This document shows, one piece after another, positions 31,380-44,699 of a DNA stretch of 64,000 nucleotides. Position 1 is the stretch's first letter. Every line of letters starts with the position of its first letter. The stretch is from contig JAZAYU010000037.1 of NCBI GenBank assembly GCA_038501625.1, positions 3,596,001 through 3,660,000 of the forward strand. The letters are read 5' to 3'. The notes below the pieces were generated by a model, which saw only the letters and a program-made list of their open reading frames with translations, was not told the DNA's origin and made no database searches. Source of the DNA: Corbicula japonica. Lineage: Eukaryota > Mollusca > Bivalvia > Venerida > Cyrenidae. The translations under genes were made by a program, and so were the position numbers.

Positions 31380-34100
31380 ATTAGATCTTTCTTTGGTAAC
31401 TGAAAACAAACAGTGTTTGCATGTATACAGTATCTCTTCATATATTCAACAGACTCTCAGACTTGTGCGACACTTGCCATTAGCATCATTTTTCTGTGCC
31501 GTAATATATTGTCTGCCCTCCTAACAATTTGTAGTCATATTAAAACAAGCAGGTGGCTCACCAATGGTCCATTTTAAAAGAAGTTTATAGTCAGTCTCAA
31601 ACCTCTGACATGTGGGGTGTATGCTGTAACTGCATTATTACAGAAAAGGAGATGGTTAAAGTTGGTAAGGACCTGACAGAGGCTGCATATTTTTTCTAGT
31701 TATATATCATATTTTTACAGTTAAAATGTCTTACCTGTTCTTTTACAGGAATAGTGGACCTTTTACCATTGATTTATGCTTGCAAATTGAGGTCAAGGTC
31801 AATGATGAATTTCACCAGTGATAATTGACAAAAACTCAGAGATGTTGTTGACGAATCAACAACCTAACTTCGCATTAAATTCATTACCAACTAGCCTATC
31901 TGCAGATCTCTGAACTCTTCTGTTAGTCTGATTTATTTGAACTCTTCTGATGGTCTGTTCCATATTTCCAATCTTCTGCTGGCTTGTTCCATATTTGCAA
32001 TCTCAATAGCAACTAACTGAGTACCTATCCACTTAATTAATTCTTGAGTCAAGAGAATTCGGTACAAAATCCATGATGTTTGTAAAATTTCCATGAGAAA
32101 TAAAAATATTGTTATCGTCCTTGGCAACAGCTTGACCTTGGTGACTGTTTCTTTAACTTGTTGTGAAAAATCGATTTTTGCGGAAAGTTCAAGTAATGAA
32201 GGAAAGAATTTATCTTTCCACAAAGCTAGGCCGGATTACGCAAGATACGGTCATCTTAACTCAAAAACTGTTTGAAAAAAAGCATTCGGCAAATCAAAAT
32301 CTGCACAAACGGAAGTAAAAAAATGTTCTCCAACTTTTGATAACGGTGATTGTCGCGAACAAAATATGTAAAAGCCTCGGCAAAACAAATAAGAATTTGA
32401 CATCAGTTAAACTTTATTGCTGATTTTATTGCCCCATATGTACTTATCAGAACAAAGATGTTCAAATCAATGACGTTTTTACTTTTGCGACAACTTGTCA
32501 ATTTACGTCAATTGGCACATGCGCACTCAAGCCAGCAATCAACCTTAAGTCTTCAGCTTTTGATATTTTAGCCTATTTTGCAATGTTTGCGTCCCTTTCA
32601 TGAGATATTTTAAACTTTAACATTGAATTGTGCAAACGAGATATGCTGACAAATAAAATTTACAATGTGTTAAAACGAGTATTTTTCAGTCGATGGAACA
32701 TTCACTTAGAAATGCAGATGAACATGTCAATCTCGTTTGTAGCACCGAGATCAAATTCGTACTACTATGTCATCATTCATAGTTAAACAATATATTGCTA
32801 ACAATGTCTCCAATGCTTCCTCATCTTCTTCGTTGTCCCTAGAGACGTGTTCTAGTGTTATATCTGGCAAGTACAGCTTAATTAATTACGTGTCTACATA
32901 AACATTCAGTTGTTATCGTATATTGGTTCCTCATTTACTGTTTTCCAGTACTTCTGGTTCTTCTACTCTGTGTGTGCGTCGTCCTTTTTATCTCATATCG
33001 ATGTTCATCGAAAACTAGATCCGAACCAGTCTTTTATTTTAAGTACGACATATTCTATACTTTTTTGGTAATTCTATTTTGCTTTATAATGATTAAATCT
33101 GTTTTCTTTACGTAGGTAGGCAGGTCGAAATAAATAAACCACGTTAATATGTATATGTTTTTTTCACATGAAAACATGTAAGGAATAGTGTAGATTTGTG
33201 CAACGTAGTATCTTGTTTAAACACCTTATGATCAATTATTTGTTTTCTATTGACTATTACAAGGTAGCAAACCCTTTCGATGGGATAAAATAAATAGAGA
33301 ACATTTTCATGTGTTTTGTTAATGCCAAAATCCTCAGACAATGAATTGTAGATTAGCACTAAAACAATCACGTGCTTAATTACGTAAGACAAATAACGAC
33401 TTTTTTCCCACGAGATTAGTTATTGATCATGTTCCTATACTTACAACTGTTTCGATTTGTTTCATAGAAATGCTCAATTCTTTTATCATAGACGTCACGA
33501 AAGGTTTGAATAATGTATTGCACTTCATAAAGGTGTAAGAAATCCATGGCAAAATATTAAAATTTCAATAACACACTTTTCAGATATAAAGAAATATGTT
33601 TATAAACTTATGTTTTTATTCAATAATAGTTTATTAAATTTCGTATCGCCCTATGGTATTTAAACTTTGTATGTGGGAAACTTACATCAAAAGAAATGTT
33701 GAAATAGAGGATGAGGATCATTTCTTTTAAGGTCAAGGTCAGTGTTAGTAAAAATAAAAACCGGTTATTGCTCAATAAACCGTGATTTTCAACAACCTTT
33801 TGTCGCTTAACCTAGTGTGTAGGAGACACATGTCAACTTAAAAGTAGGCACTGAGTTTTCGATCATTTGAAGAATGGTCAAAGTTAGTGTTTCTAGGCTA
33901 GAAAACAGTTTCGGTTCAATAACTTTATATTGAGATCTATATGTAAATCTATTCTACTCGTATTTCGTTAAAATATGTATGTATTCAGAGCATTCATTAT
34001 ATTGAATTAAGCCCCTCCGCAAGGTCAAAAGTGTAGTGGAAAAGAGCAAACGATTATGATATCATCAGTTTAATAAAAAAATTGCAAGCAATTAATGAAA
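31380..34100. other. Mostly noncoding; minus-strand frame and possible promoter
   Basis: A 96-codon minus frame (31933-32223) has a coiled-coil-like stretch (IANMEQASRRLEIWNRPSEE), partly produced by a short duplication of GTTCCATATTT(C/G)CAAT in the DNA. It has no ATG at its start. Upstream of it on the minus strand, 32505-32520 holds CACATGCGCACTC, an NRF-1-like half site. A minus-strand gene start here is conceivable but not demonstrated. The remainder is AT-rich and unremarkable. Confidence 0.2.
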
Positions 34101-34104
34101 ATGA

Positions 34105-34160
34105 GAACATTTGGGGTTACCGCCTGCCTTATTACGGTGAGTGGCAAACCACTATGGTCT
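34105..34160 (+). repeat. Partial copy of the GTTACCGCC repeat
   Basis: GGGGTTACCGCCTGCCTTAT then ACGGTGAGTGGCAAACCACT aligns with the core of the family at 55.0 kb. Confidence 0.45.
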
Positions 34161-34558
34161 AGCAATTTTAGTTCTTGTTCTATATTTTAAACAAAAGATG
34201 AGTATCCATAGCCCCTGATTTTATAATGTTAAATTTAGTATATATTTAGTAAGAAGGTCATTTTTATGAAGAATCAATATTTTTCGAAGCAAAACAAATT
34301 ATATGAAGCTGCCAAAATGTCTGGATATTTACTCCCAGTAGATGTTTGCCAATACTTCATCTGACATTTCCAAGTTTATATAAGACTATCTAACACGATA
34401 AGTCAATCATTTCCGCCAATAGAAACAAAGATTGTTTTCTCATTGATATATTAAAAAAAACATTGTATTACAGATATCGAACATTTCTTATCTATGTATC
34501 GTTACATTCACCAACTGAAGTCAGGGATTACATTCTAGGCTCTGTGATGATAGTTGAT

Positions 34559-34587
34559 CTAGTTAAAACCTTAATAGTTTTAACTAG
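34559..34587. repeat. Short palindrome
   Basis: CTAGTTAAAAC and GTTTTAACTAG are perfect 11-bp arms around a 7-base loop. Confidence 0.6.
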
Positions 34588-34911
34588 TGTTACAAAATAA
34601 GCGTTATATGTTCGGGCTCCGTCTCGTTGTAATACAGTACATTGTGGACAACATTATGTTTTATCAATAAATGTTTTATCAGATGTCTTCAAATCATTGA
34701 GGTAAATACCATTAAATAGATTTAACCAATTTATTTCGTGACATTGCCAAACCAAACCAGTTACACAATTAAGTTCGGTTGACATTCTCCGTTGATTCCT
34801 TTGAAGTGTAAAACGCTCAAGTTTTCATACGAGTAGAAACGTCTATAGTGAAATTCTAATTTCAAATGCGCAAAAAGATCACCAGTTATAATAACAATTC
34901 TAAATCAAACT

Positions 34912-35150
34912 ACCGCGTGGGAAGTATTTATGCATTTCCATTACTGTCCATGAACAGGCTCAATCAAAGCTAGCCTGTAATATTTTTATATTTATCGTGG
35001 TCGGTGGCTTTCAAAGTTCCCTTTTCATCTATTCCAAACGTCAATTTGGTTTGATCTTATTTAAAATTTCCTATAAATTTCAAATAAATACATGGGAGGC
35101 TGTGTCTACTCGATGTGGCCATTCCCGATATGCATATTTCTCTTTTTAAG
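34912..35150 (+). repeat. ATTACTGCCCATGAACAGGC repeat copy 3, followed by a reversed GTTACCGCC-family fragment
   Basis: 34912-35036 carries CCGCGTGGGAAGTATTTATG, TGTCCATGAACAGGCTCAAT and TTCAAAGTTCCCTTTTCATC. 35092-35150 carries GGGAGGCTGTGTCTACTCGA and GGCCATTCCCGATATGCATA, the complement of the 5' part of the other family. Two repeat families are fused or adjacent here. Confidence 0.5.
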
Positions 35151-35154
35151 TATT

Positions 35155-37205
35155 CTTCCTACCCTTTTATGTATGCTTCCTATTTGGCTTGAAATTGAAT
35201 TTAGCTACATCTTAATGTATGTTTGTCATGTTACTGCATTGTCGAGTTGGTAGGTGGTATTAAATTTTCTCCAAAGCTGCTTATACATGCCTGTTATTGA
35301 GCCCCTGGCGGGTGAGTGTGCAAATTGCGACCATAAAACGCGGTTTAAACTCGGAAGTTGCAAACACCAATTTTTATGTCACCAGTCCAAGATGGTTCTT
35401 CGTCTTCTGTATTTGTTGTCGTTTGTGGATTTTATTTTATAACTTAATCGTTTAACGCACGTTTTCTCTTTCTATTTCCTAAATTTTTGTTTTTATAATT
35501 ATCAATAGTTCTATCTTGAAAGTTATTTTAAAGTTATATTAAAATCTTCTGCGCAACTCAAGAAAACTGGAAGCCTAGCAACTGTTTATTAAGTCTGTTT
35601 AAAACCGACACGTAGATCACCGTGGTTGAAACTGGCTTATACACCATTTTCTTCTAAATCTTTGGAATTCGGGATACAAACCTGTAAATTGAGGTGCAGC
35701 GGAATAGGCAATCCACACTGAGATTGCCTAAGAATGTGTTGGTATTACTAGATTTGTCTTATATCATTCTTTGTATTCTGGTCTTGTAAGGTCTGTTTGT
35801 CATCGCTTTGCTACTTTTGTGTCTGACAAACAACGACTAATGTAAAGATTTTAATTCAAACTATCCACACCACTCTGGAAGGCGTAAAGAACAAAAACGA
35901 ATACAGTTAGCTATTACTGATGTTCTAGGCAAATCCTTGCTAGGAATAATGAAAAAAAAGAGTAAAATGTCTACATAAGGAACTTCCACACCACACTTTG
36001 AACACCCAGCCTCCATCACACAGTCCTACTAGTAGTTCAACACCAGCAGCTTTTAATGTGTTTGCACCATTTGGGGCCATAAAAAGTCTTCAAGTAAATT
36101 TAATCAGTGCTGTATATTAATAACGACAAAATCTTAAAAATTCCGTGGTCTGTGACATCCAATGTTTCCTTTTAATCCACTTTTGAATTTAAAGTAAAAC
36201 GTGATTTTTTTAATCTAAATATACGTAACACCGGTTATTCTGCAGAACGATTTATTTTCTCTGTAAAGTCTACTTCATTTAAGGCATAACCAAATATCCC
36301 CTTTAATTCTTTTTTTTTTTTGGTGATTAGTTATTGGACACACGTAGACATTTATTTTGCTATTTCCAACATTTCCAAATACGATTCTAATTTTGACAGA
36401 AATCAATCGCGTCTTTCCCACGAGACCATATCTTCAGCTCTGTTTCCTAACACAACGATTTATATTGACATCGATCAAGTTTCTTCTTTACAAACATGTT
36501 GTGTTAATAGTGTCTGACCAACTGTATTGTTAAGTGAATTATCTTGCCACACTAGAGTGTAAATGAGTTTATTACGTATGTACGTTTGAAAAAGCGTTGC
36601 TTGATTTTTCTGGTGTGTGTGGTTTGTTAAAGCTAAAGGTATCTCCTAAGATTGAGGTAATTACAGGTACTTTCCTATGACAGTCAGTTAGCGCTACAAC
36701 CCCTGTTAACACAAGCCGTCAATAAAAAGACACGTTATCTTTCAATTTACAGTTCTTTGTTTATGAATAAATATTAACCCATGAATATTTGTTTTCGCAA
36801 ATATTCCTAAGTGCTTAACAGTGAATCATGTATAATGTAGTGAAAATGTCATGCATAACATTATGTTTGATTTTGGTAACATCTTATGTACGATTTTAAA
36901 AATGTTACAAGTGTCTACTTTTGTTAATATTTTTGATTGTATTTTGTTATTGTGCAGAATTAGAATATTCCAAAAATACAATTTTCAAATTGATCAAATA
37001 TTTAAAGATGATTAATGTCATTAGGGTCTTGGATTAATAAAGCTTCATATTGACACTACCTGATGTGACTGTAACACGTCAATCGTAATTTTGATATCTT
37101 CAAGGATATATTTTCCGCCTTTGGAATTGTCTGTGAAAAGCATGATTAATATTCTCAGATCCACAAAACTCTATTATGTTTAGTTTTAACGAATGTTTTC
37201 TCGTT
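35155..37205. other. No gene resolved
   Basis: This is AT-rich DNA with short chance frames. The 62-codon frame at 35254-35442 has four Cys (GECANCDHKTRFKLGSCKHQ) but no ATG-led or splice-bounded structure that I trust. Confidence 0.3.
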
Positions 37206-37211
37206 TAGAGC

Positions 37212-37760
37212 AAACCCATTATTTTATATGGCGGCAATACGCTTTAGAACATGGAATGGTATTAATCTAAAAATACCATATTGAAGGTTCCATGTTCACC
37301 GCCATATGCATATTGTGATGGATCGAAATTATATTGCTTATTTGTGTAAATAGTGCGTTGTGCTTAACCCCGGGCTAAAAGGCCTGGGCAGTAACATGCA
37401 TTCCCGTTACTACCCATGAACTGGCTCGTTTTTCATCTATTTCAATATCACAGTAGAGTTGTTTGTACCGTGTGGCGGCTGTAAAAAGTCAGGTATCTCT
37501 TTTGAAAGTCGTTGAGCACGACACTTATGCTAGATATGTTAACAGTACCTCTAAAATTAATTTTGTTTTATTAATCTGGCCAGTTTCAATATCCAAGCAA
37601 ATATAGATTTTGATATTGTTTAGGTACCCTCAACCGCGGGCTGGGCGGCGTGCGCAGTAATATGAATTTCCATTACTGCCCATGAACAAACTCAATCTAA
37701 CCGACCCTTCGGTATTTTCATATTTGTCGTATGCGATGGCTTTTACCTTTTAATCTATTT
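37212..37760 (+). repeat. Two copies of the ATTACTGCCCATGAACAGGC repeat
   Basis: 37212-37445 has the palindromic GAACATGGAATGGTATTAAT and GGTTCCATGTTCACCGCCAT blocks, GATGGATCGAAATTATATTG, and the GGCAGTAACATGC...TACTACCCATGAAC core. 37622-37760 has CTCAACCGCGGGCTGGGCGG, GCAGTAATATG and CATTACTGCCCATGAACAAA. They are in direct orientation about 310 bp apart and differ in internal deletions. Confidence 0.55.
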
Positions 37761-37764
37761 ATTT

Positions 37765-38470
37765 ATTCTTAAAATATTCTACAATTTATATCTTTATTGG
37801 TTTTGAATCATTTCATGAATGAATCATTGCAATTAAATGTAAGACCAAAGCTGAAGAATGTCCAAAGCCTCTATTCCCTTTTTATATATATTCATTTTCA
37901 TATCTCTCAGAGCATTTTGAAAAAAAACCAACATCTGAGTATATATTCCACATATGCATACTGTGTTTCGAGATTGTCAGACGTCTTTCGAAATGACACT
38001 TGTTTCCTGTGGTCCTTTCCTGCCTGCTAAACTATTTTGTATAGTACATCAAGACGAAAGACAACTGTGGTATTTTATCATGTTTTCTGTAAGTTCTGTC
38101 TTGTTTTTATATCATCATCAAACGATCTATTATATGTTCACCAAATTTGGGAGCAGATCTATTTATTAATATACTATCTCTAGAAGGCATAAACCATCCC
38201 ACGCTCGGCCCCAAAACAATAGCATATTCTTCAAGTTTGATGAACGCACCAATCCGAGTTTTACTAGAATTGCTTTGTAAGTTAAGTTGTGCAAGCTTAA
38301 GACATAACATTAACGGTTTTCAAAACCGTATCACTATTTTTTTTATTTTTGATCTGTTAACATGTAAGTTGAGTATCATTGTAAAGAAATAGATAGAAGA
38401 ATACTGTGTTTCAAGCTCAGGCGTTATGTAATAACTAAGATTAGTAATTGTATTTCGCGTCCTTTACACG
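37765..38470. other. No gene resolved
   Basis: Several overlapping short frames occur on both strands here (37797-38392), none with splice borders or recognisable motifs. Confidence 0.35.
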
Positions 38471-38473
38471 ATA

Positions 38474-38620
38474 CAGTACCGGCCGCGTTCAATTTTACAC
38501 TTTGAGCGAACGGAAACCGGAACCGGAACGAACGATAACCGCGAACGGACCGCGACCTGACCGAATGAAAAAAGAGCGAACTGACCGTAAACCGGACCGT
38601 TGAACTGACCGGTGAACGTT
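38474..38620 (+). repeat. Left TIR and subterminal CGGACCG cluster
   Basis: The 30-bp TIR is followed by GCGAACGGAAACCGG, GCGAACGGACCGCGACCTGA and CCGGACCGTTGAACTGACCG. Confidence 0.7.
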
Positions 38621-39279
38621 AGCTGTCAATCATTATCTTTCAAGCTTGCGCACTAGATGTTACAGGCGGAGTTTCACTTATCGCTTGATAAGCGATCGCT
38701 ACGAAATTTGACGTTTACCTTCATTCGTATTAATATGTTTTTTTAAGAAGCATAGCCTGCAAGAATGATATATTTAAAAATTGAGCTTTGTATTCCTTTT
38801 ATGATATAAATGATTTAAATTTAGTCTAGAGATTAGATACCCTTTAATGGTTTTATGAATAATATAAACAAAATATTTTAACAGAATTCTTAGGGAAAAT
38901 ATTCCATTATTGTATTTATGCTAACATAATTTTAAAAGGTGGCCTTCTCTTACAATTAAGAGATTATTAGCGAAAATTGATAAGTGTCAACTGTTTTATT
39001 GCTTAAATTAATAAAACACATGCTACAGTGTTAACATTTCTAAGGTTAATTTTATTAATAATTTACATGTACATTTTAAAACGACTTAAACCTGAATGTA
39101 ATATATATAGGAACCAAATTTTCAACGCTTCATTATAAGGTACTTTTAGTTGTTTTTGTCTTGTACGAGTATGTTTGCGAGCTGCTCTGACGTAATATGG
39201 CACAAAAAAAAGAGCAGACAATAATATATTTTTGTAATTTACACAGATAATTAAGAAAATGTAAAGCTTATTTTAAAGG

Positions 39280-42200
39280 TTGAAATTTTATTTTTCCAAT
39301 AAAACTGTTTTATTTTCCCAATTGTTGAATAAATTATATCTTTGAATCTCTACTTGCGCATAATTGAATGATTTTCCTAGTATGTGCCTAGTTGGTTTTT
39401 GAATAACCAAATACATTTTCAACCATTAAGTCGGTAAGTGTTTATGATTGAGCCTTTAAATATTATATCGGTTTCGTGGCTGTGCCGCGCGCAGCCGATG
39501 TTATTTCTTCTATGCTTATTAATAAGTACTAACCCATACATATTCACTGGCCTATATGAATAAAGAAGAATGATTTGAATAAATACACTGAAAGAAATTA
39601 AAAACGCAACTTCTTTAAACAAGAAGTACATTTCACGTTTAAAGAAGTTGCGTATCCAATTTCTTCAAATACATATTATATAGTAAAAAAATTAAAAACG
39701 CAACTTCTTTAATCACTAAACATATTTTGTGTTTAAAGAAGGTGCGTTTCTAATTTCTTTAAGTATACAATTTATTTAAATTTGCAGTAATTTATTTCAT
39801 CATTTTTCACGTAGATGGGAGCTTAATCCTCAGCGATCATGACATTCAACAGCTTTTGTTGTTGTTGTTGTTGCTGTTGATTTTGTTTTATTTATGGATA
39901 TTTCAGGATTAAAACAATGTTTTTTTCTTATTATTAAATGTATTACTGTAGCTTTGTGTGCAAGTCTTGATGTTTCCAAACACGCGAAGGATTTTTTTTA
40001 ACAGAACCCACGTATTTTAAAGTAATAGATGTATACTGTCGTATTTGTATATGAACGAGAATAAAATATTTTAAATTCCCGGAAAAAAATAAGTTTATAT
40101 AGCTCATAAGTATTTCGGGGAAAATCATCTCAGCATGTTTTAGCTATATCACTTAATAGAAGATTGACAGAATTCAATTCTGATTTATGATCAATAGTTA
40201 ACTAATGTTTCGTGATAACAATGAACCTAGATTAGAGTAAACCGACTGCGCTATTACAAATTGTGACATATAATTAACAATGAATGACACCCCAAATTTG
40301 TGTACATACCGTATTTATTAAAGGAAGCTGGTTAAAGAAATATGTGCGACATCACATATTGATCTGCATTTTTAACTTGACTAGATCACTTCATAAATCA
40401 GGTCACACCCCTGATATTTCCGCGCATATCCAGCTTTGTCATATACAGAATAAAATTGTCGATGAAAATATTAACACACTTATAAATGTAAAACAGAACA
40501 CTCTTTGCTTGCTTTGTTCTATATTTAAGATAATACAAACTCGATTTATTTTGTAAGAAAAATGTGATTTTTCTCCCGTACGCAAGAACGCGGATGTGTG
40601 AATAAAGAGAGCTGTTTGAAGTGAATCGTTTTAACAAATATGATTTCATTATATATAATTGACTTATTAAATACTCGGTCGATGTTGTTGTTATCGTTGT
40701 TGTTGTTTGTAATTAATGCACATAAATCAGTCATAACCCAGACATATAGACAAGCATGACAAATTTCTCATATCAATGATTAAATTTAATGAATAAACTC
40801 TTTAATCATTTATTTTAACATGCCCCGTTTAGATGTTTGCTTAAGCTTCATCGATCATAACATGCAAAAGTAGTTGTTTTTGTTGTTGTTGTTGTTGTTT
40901 TTATATATTTCAAGAGAAGTGCGGTCTTTTTAGCATACAATGCGCTAATATAGCTTTTTGCGCGTAGTTTTCTCCAAACATTATTTTGTACATTGTGATA
41001 GTTATTAAAACCTGAACAAAACCTAACAACACAACAAAAATAAAATTTACATGATTTTTATTAAAAGGAGAAATAAGTTTCGAAACAGAACTGACGTATG
41101 TTCACGACATGTACTGTAACATGTAACAGCTATAATTTCTATAAAAGAACGAGAATAAATAATTAACAATATCATGAACATGCGATCTGCTGCAATCTAT
41201 TTTGAATTACCATGAAACGAAAAAGTACAGACATTTTTTGTAGTTTAGTAAGCTCATCAGTCTTTTTGAAATATTTTCAAGCGTTGCGCATTTTAAATGG
41301 TTGAATTTTTTATTGTGTCAAAGGAAATTCATTTTTCTTTTGATTGTTGTGAAATTTATTTCTATAAATCTCTATTTTCGTATCATTGAATGATTTACCG
41401 AGTCCCGTTATTTGATTTACAAAATATAATTTCAGCCAATATAAATGAGGATTAAAAAAATTAAATCGGTAGTGGTAGGCGTTGTTGTTGTTGACCGATA
41501 AAAGTTCGTAAATGCGCATAAGTAAGATATAACCCTTACATAAATTCCTACGATTTAACAGACATATTTTCATTCATAAACTTTTAGACATTCATTTCAT
41601 CATGCATCGCGTAGAGCGGAGCTTAAGTTTCATTGATCATGGCATCCAACAGTTGTTGTTGTTTTCATGCATTTCAGGCTTAACAAGTTTAAACCTCTTT
41701 TATCATTAGATGTTAAACTGTTACAATAGCTTCTATGTATCCAAACCTGTCTTGTTTCATTACGTACTACATGATGATAGTCATTAATAAATAAGAATCT
41801 GAACTATACCTAACAAAACTTAAAATATCGTATGTTAGCGTAATGTACTGTCATTTTCATAAAAGAAACGAAAATAGATCATTTGAAATACCCCCGAAAA
41901 CAGAGTTAGTTCAATTTTGGTATCTCAAAAGAAATTGAAATTAGTGTTTTGAAAAAAAAACACAACGGCATCTCACCATATTTTATCTTTACATTTATTT
42001 TTGTTGTTGTTGTTTATTTCAAGTTTAAGGACCATCCTGCCTCTGAACGAGGACATTATGGTGTGTTCCGATTATATTTAATATTGGTCGAGATTAATTT
42101 TTAAATATGGATTACTCCCACAAGTCTACACCTTTTAAATACATTCATTAATCGTTTGCCCCCACAGAAAATTAACAAAATGTCAAATCTGATTTTTGAT

Positions 42201-42400
42201 CGATGCTAAAAGACATAGATTACAGTAAGCAGAGTGTGATATGAAAATAACAATGACCGACTTCCCGATGTGTGTATTTATTAATTACAGGAAGTAACCC
42301 GCTGGTTTGAGAAATCTTAGTGACTGACCATATTGGTCTGTATTATTTGATTTTACTGGCTCACAAGTTATCATCAAGCCACACCAATGACTTATTGGCG
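39280..42400 (+). repeat. Diverged long direct repeats inside the 6.4-kb element
   Basis: A block beginning with TTTCATCAT and GATCATGACATTCAACAG at about 39800 (followed by a TTG run, then TTTCAGGATTAAAACAA) recurs at about 40800 and 41590 (GATCATGGCATCCAACAG, TTG run, TTTCAGGCTTAACAAG). A second block at 40240-40440 (AACAATGAATGACACC...CAGGTCACACC) recurs at 42250-42400. The TTG runs at 39858, 40685, 40880, 41480, 41655 and 42003 belong to this pattern. Confidence 0.5.
39594..39757. repeat. Two tandem 70-nt hairpins
   Basis: Hairpin 1 (39594-39663) and hairpin 2 (39688-39757) share arms ATTAAAAACGCAACTTCTTT and its complement. Loops differ in sequence (ACAAGAAGTACATTTC and TCACTAAACATATTTT), whereas the arms are conserved apart from compensating or single changes such as GAAGTTGCG to GAAGGTGCG. 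The length and near-continuous pairing of about 26 bp resemble microRNA precursors or mini-MITEs. Confidence 0.7.
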
Positions 42401-43600
42401 CACATTCAGCGCTTTACTATAATTATTTGTACAGCATGTTCAATTAAAAAAATAATAAATAACATAACACAATAACTTTGGAATACAAAATGATGGAAAG
42501 TGTATGGGTAACTGGACTAAGCCGATATTTTACGCGAGACCCGCTCACGCTACCCACATATTTATTTAAATAGTGCATTGATTTTGATCTCTGAAAATAC
42601 TCCGGATATGATCATGTATTGCTATCCTACATTTGGATTTGAATGACAATGATACAGAAATCGAAAAGTCTCTTTACTTTATAAGTAAAATTTGCGCCTT
42701 AGGAATATGCATTTCAGAAAACAAAACATTTGCACACAGCCACAACGTAGCGATATAAAGAAAACATATTAGGTTCATATTTGTTCCAATCGGGTTAAAA
42801 AATTATCAATGAAAGCACAAAATAATAAATTGTCCCTGTTATTCTTGACTGGTTCAGTGACGAACGTGTGATCTATGCCGCTAGTTATCTGTGACCTCTG
42901 CCGGACACGCTCTAGTATATTACATAATGTACTGGCCCAGTCCCCAAATCACTGATTAAATTAGTGCATCCGGTGATCAAACAACTTGTGATATATGCCG
43001 CGCACTCCACAGCCGCGGGAAGCAGGAAGTAGCCAGACACGTGTCATGAATACCGCGTCTGGCCGATAATCCCTCAATACCGGATCTATTAATTTTAATG
43101 AAGTGTAGTCTTCCAATATAATCTGCGGGTCTTTAAACATAATTGTTGTAAATTTGGTATTTTTTCCATGTTACATGTACTCCACGTCTGGGAAAAAAAT
43201 AAAGATGATGTTCAGTTATAGTAATTACATAGCCGCTATCCGTCGAATTTTAAAAGAAATAATTGTAGCTGATTTTGTCTTATATTCATGATTGATCCCA
43301 CTCCAACACCACCATTCACACCGCCTGTCAGTTATCGTGTCGGTTTCTCCACATAATCATCATAATCACTTCTAATACCAATAAATTAGCCACAGTTAGC
43401 ACAATCCGGGTCATCGTCAACATTGTTTCATAAGATTTATATTAGAATATAGTATTTACTATTTGTATGTCTTTTCCTAATACACGCAGTCTCACCCGCA
43501 TGAAAAATCCTGCCATTTAGGTAAACCCAACATTAATTGCTGTCCAAATGAAATATTAATAATTGCATTACTTATTCTTTATTTCATAGATACATCTGTT
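42400..43600. other. Right interior of the 6.4-kb element; no gene
   Basis: This is noncoding DNA with scattered GC-richer patches. A GCCAGACACG...CGCGTCTGGC imperfect palindrome lies near 43030-43065. Confidence 0.35.
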
Positions 43601-43604
43601 ATTA

Positions 43605-43770
43605 CATAGGCGACCAGTTTAGATCCAGATCACCCATTAAATCAATGTCATCTGATCAGTATTTGCACTTCCCGTTATTTTTTGTCACAAATAAGTGTCG
43701 GTCGTGATCAGACTACACGAATGAGCCCGTTGATCCGGATATAAACTATTTTGCCTTGCTATAAAATATT
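43605..43770 (+). repeat. GGTCAGAAAT palindromic dispersed repeat, copy 5 (degenerate)
   Basis: GCGACCAGTTTAGATCCAGA, CATCTGATCAGTATTTGCAC and GTTGATCCGGATATAAACTA match the family in order. The central motif has decayed to TTTTTGTCACAAATAAG. Confidence 0.5.
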
Positions 43771-44699
43771 TATTTATGAAGTAACGGGTAAAATAGAACT
43801 TCCACTGACGAACCCTTGTTTCAAAGACAGACTGCTACACAGGTTTTTCCCGAGAGTCTGTTATGTTCACATGGTGTTTTCAGGTAAAGAAATTTCATAA
43901 TTCACTTTCTAAAATATTCTCTCGGTACAACTTACGGGCCATTTAATGACAAGACTACTTTCAGTTTGACTTCTTATTTTTTGCATACCTTTTTATGATA
44001 ATTTAGGCGGGGACTTTTTTGTCAGTAACACAAATAATTTCGACCATTATATACGTTATTCTTTATTTGGAGGCTGCGCTGGGCCTGACCGTTTAATTTT
44101 TATAAAAGCCTCAAAAATAAACTAGAACATATACATACAGATATTCTCTGAAATAGAATGCTATTCTTTTTAAGCAGCGGTGATATGCGCGTGCTTTATT
44201 TGAGATTGCGTAACAATTGAAATCAACATACAGGATTTCTTCCCGTTATGCATCACCCACAACTTACTGACTAGTATAGCCGTAAGCTGTCGACATCGTT
44301 ACAATACTTTAATTTAAGTCGGATCTTGAGGAGAAAGTACGAAATGTACAAGTGAAACAGAAATCAAGAAGATATGTCCAAATTATGTTAATTTTTACCA
44401 AATTAGTTCTGGTTACGATTTCATAAAATAGTAATTTAATGAGTTTTTGTTTTCAATTCGATTTCAAAGATAATTGCTAAAATAATTAATAGTTTATCTG
44501 TTTAATAGTGTATTTGATAACCCAACACGGGTGTCACTGATCGATTTGAACGAAATAAAGTTATTTAATTTAAAATGTATTCATTTAAATATCAATCTAT
44601 GTGAACATATAGTATTAATTAATTTAATATTATATTTAGATCAAGAAAAGCAGACGATAAAATTGAAAATTATCGACAGATTTGTACTTGCGGTTACAG

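Noticed and set aside
39858..42010. Coding poly-Leu/Gln tracts from the TTG runs
   Set aside because: The runs are short, recur within diverged repeats and sit in no open frame of useful length.
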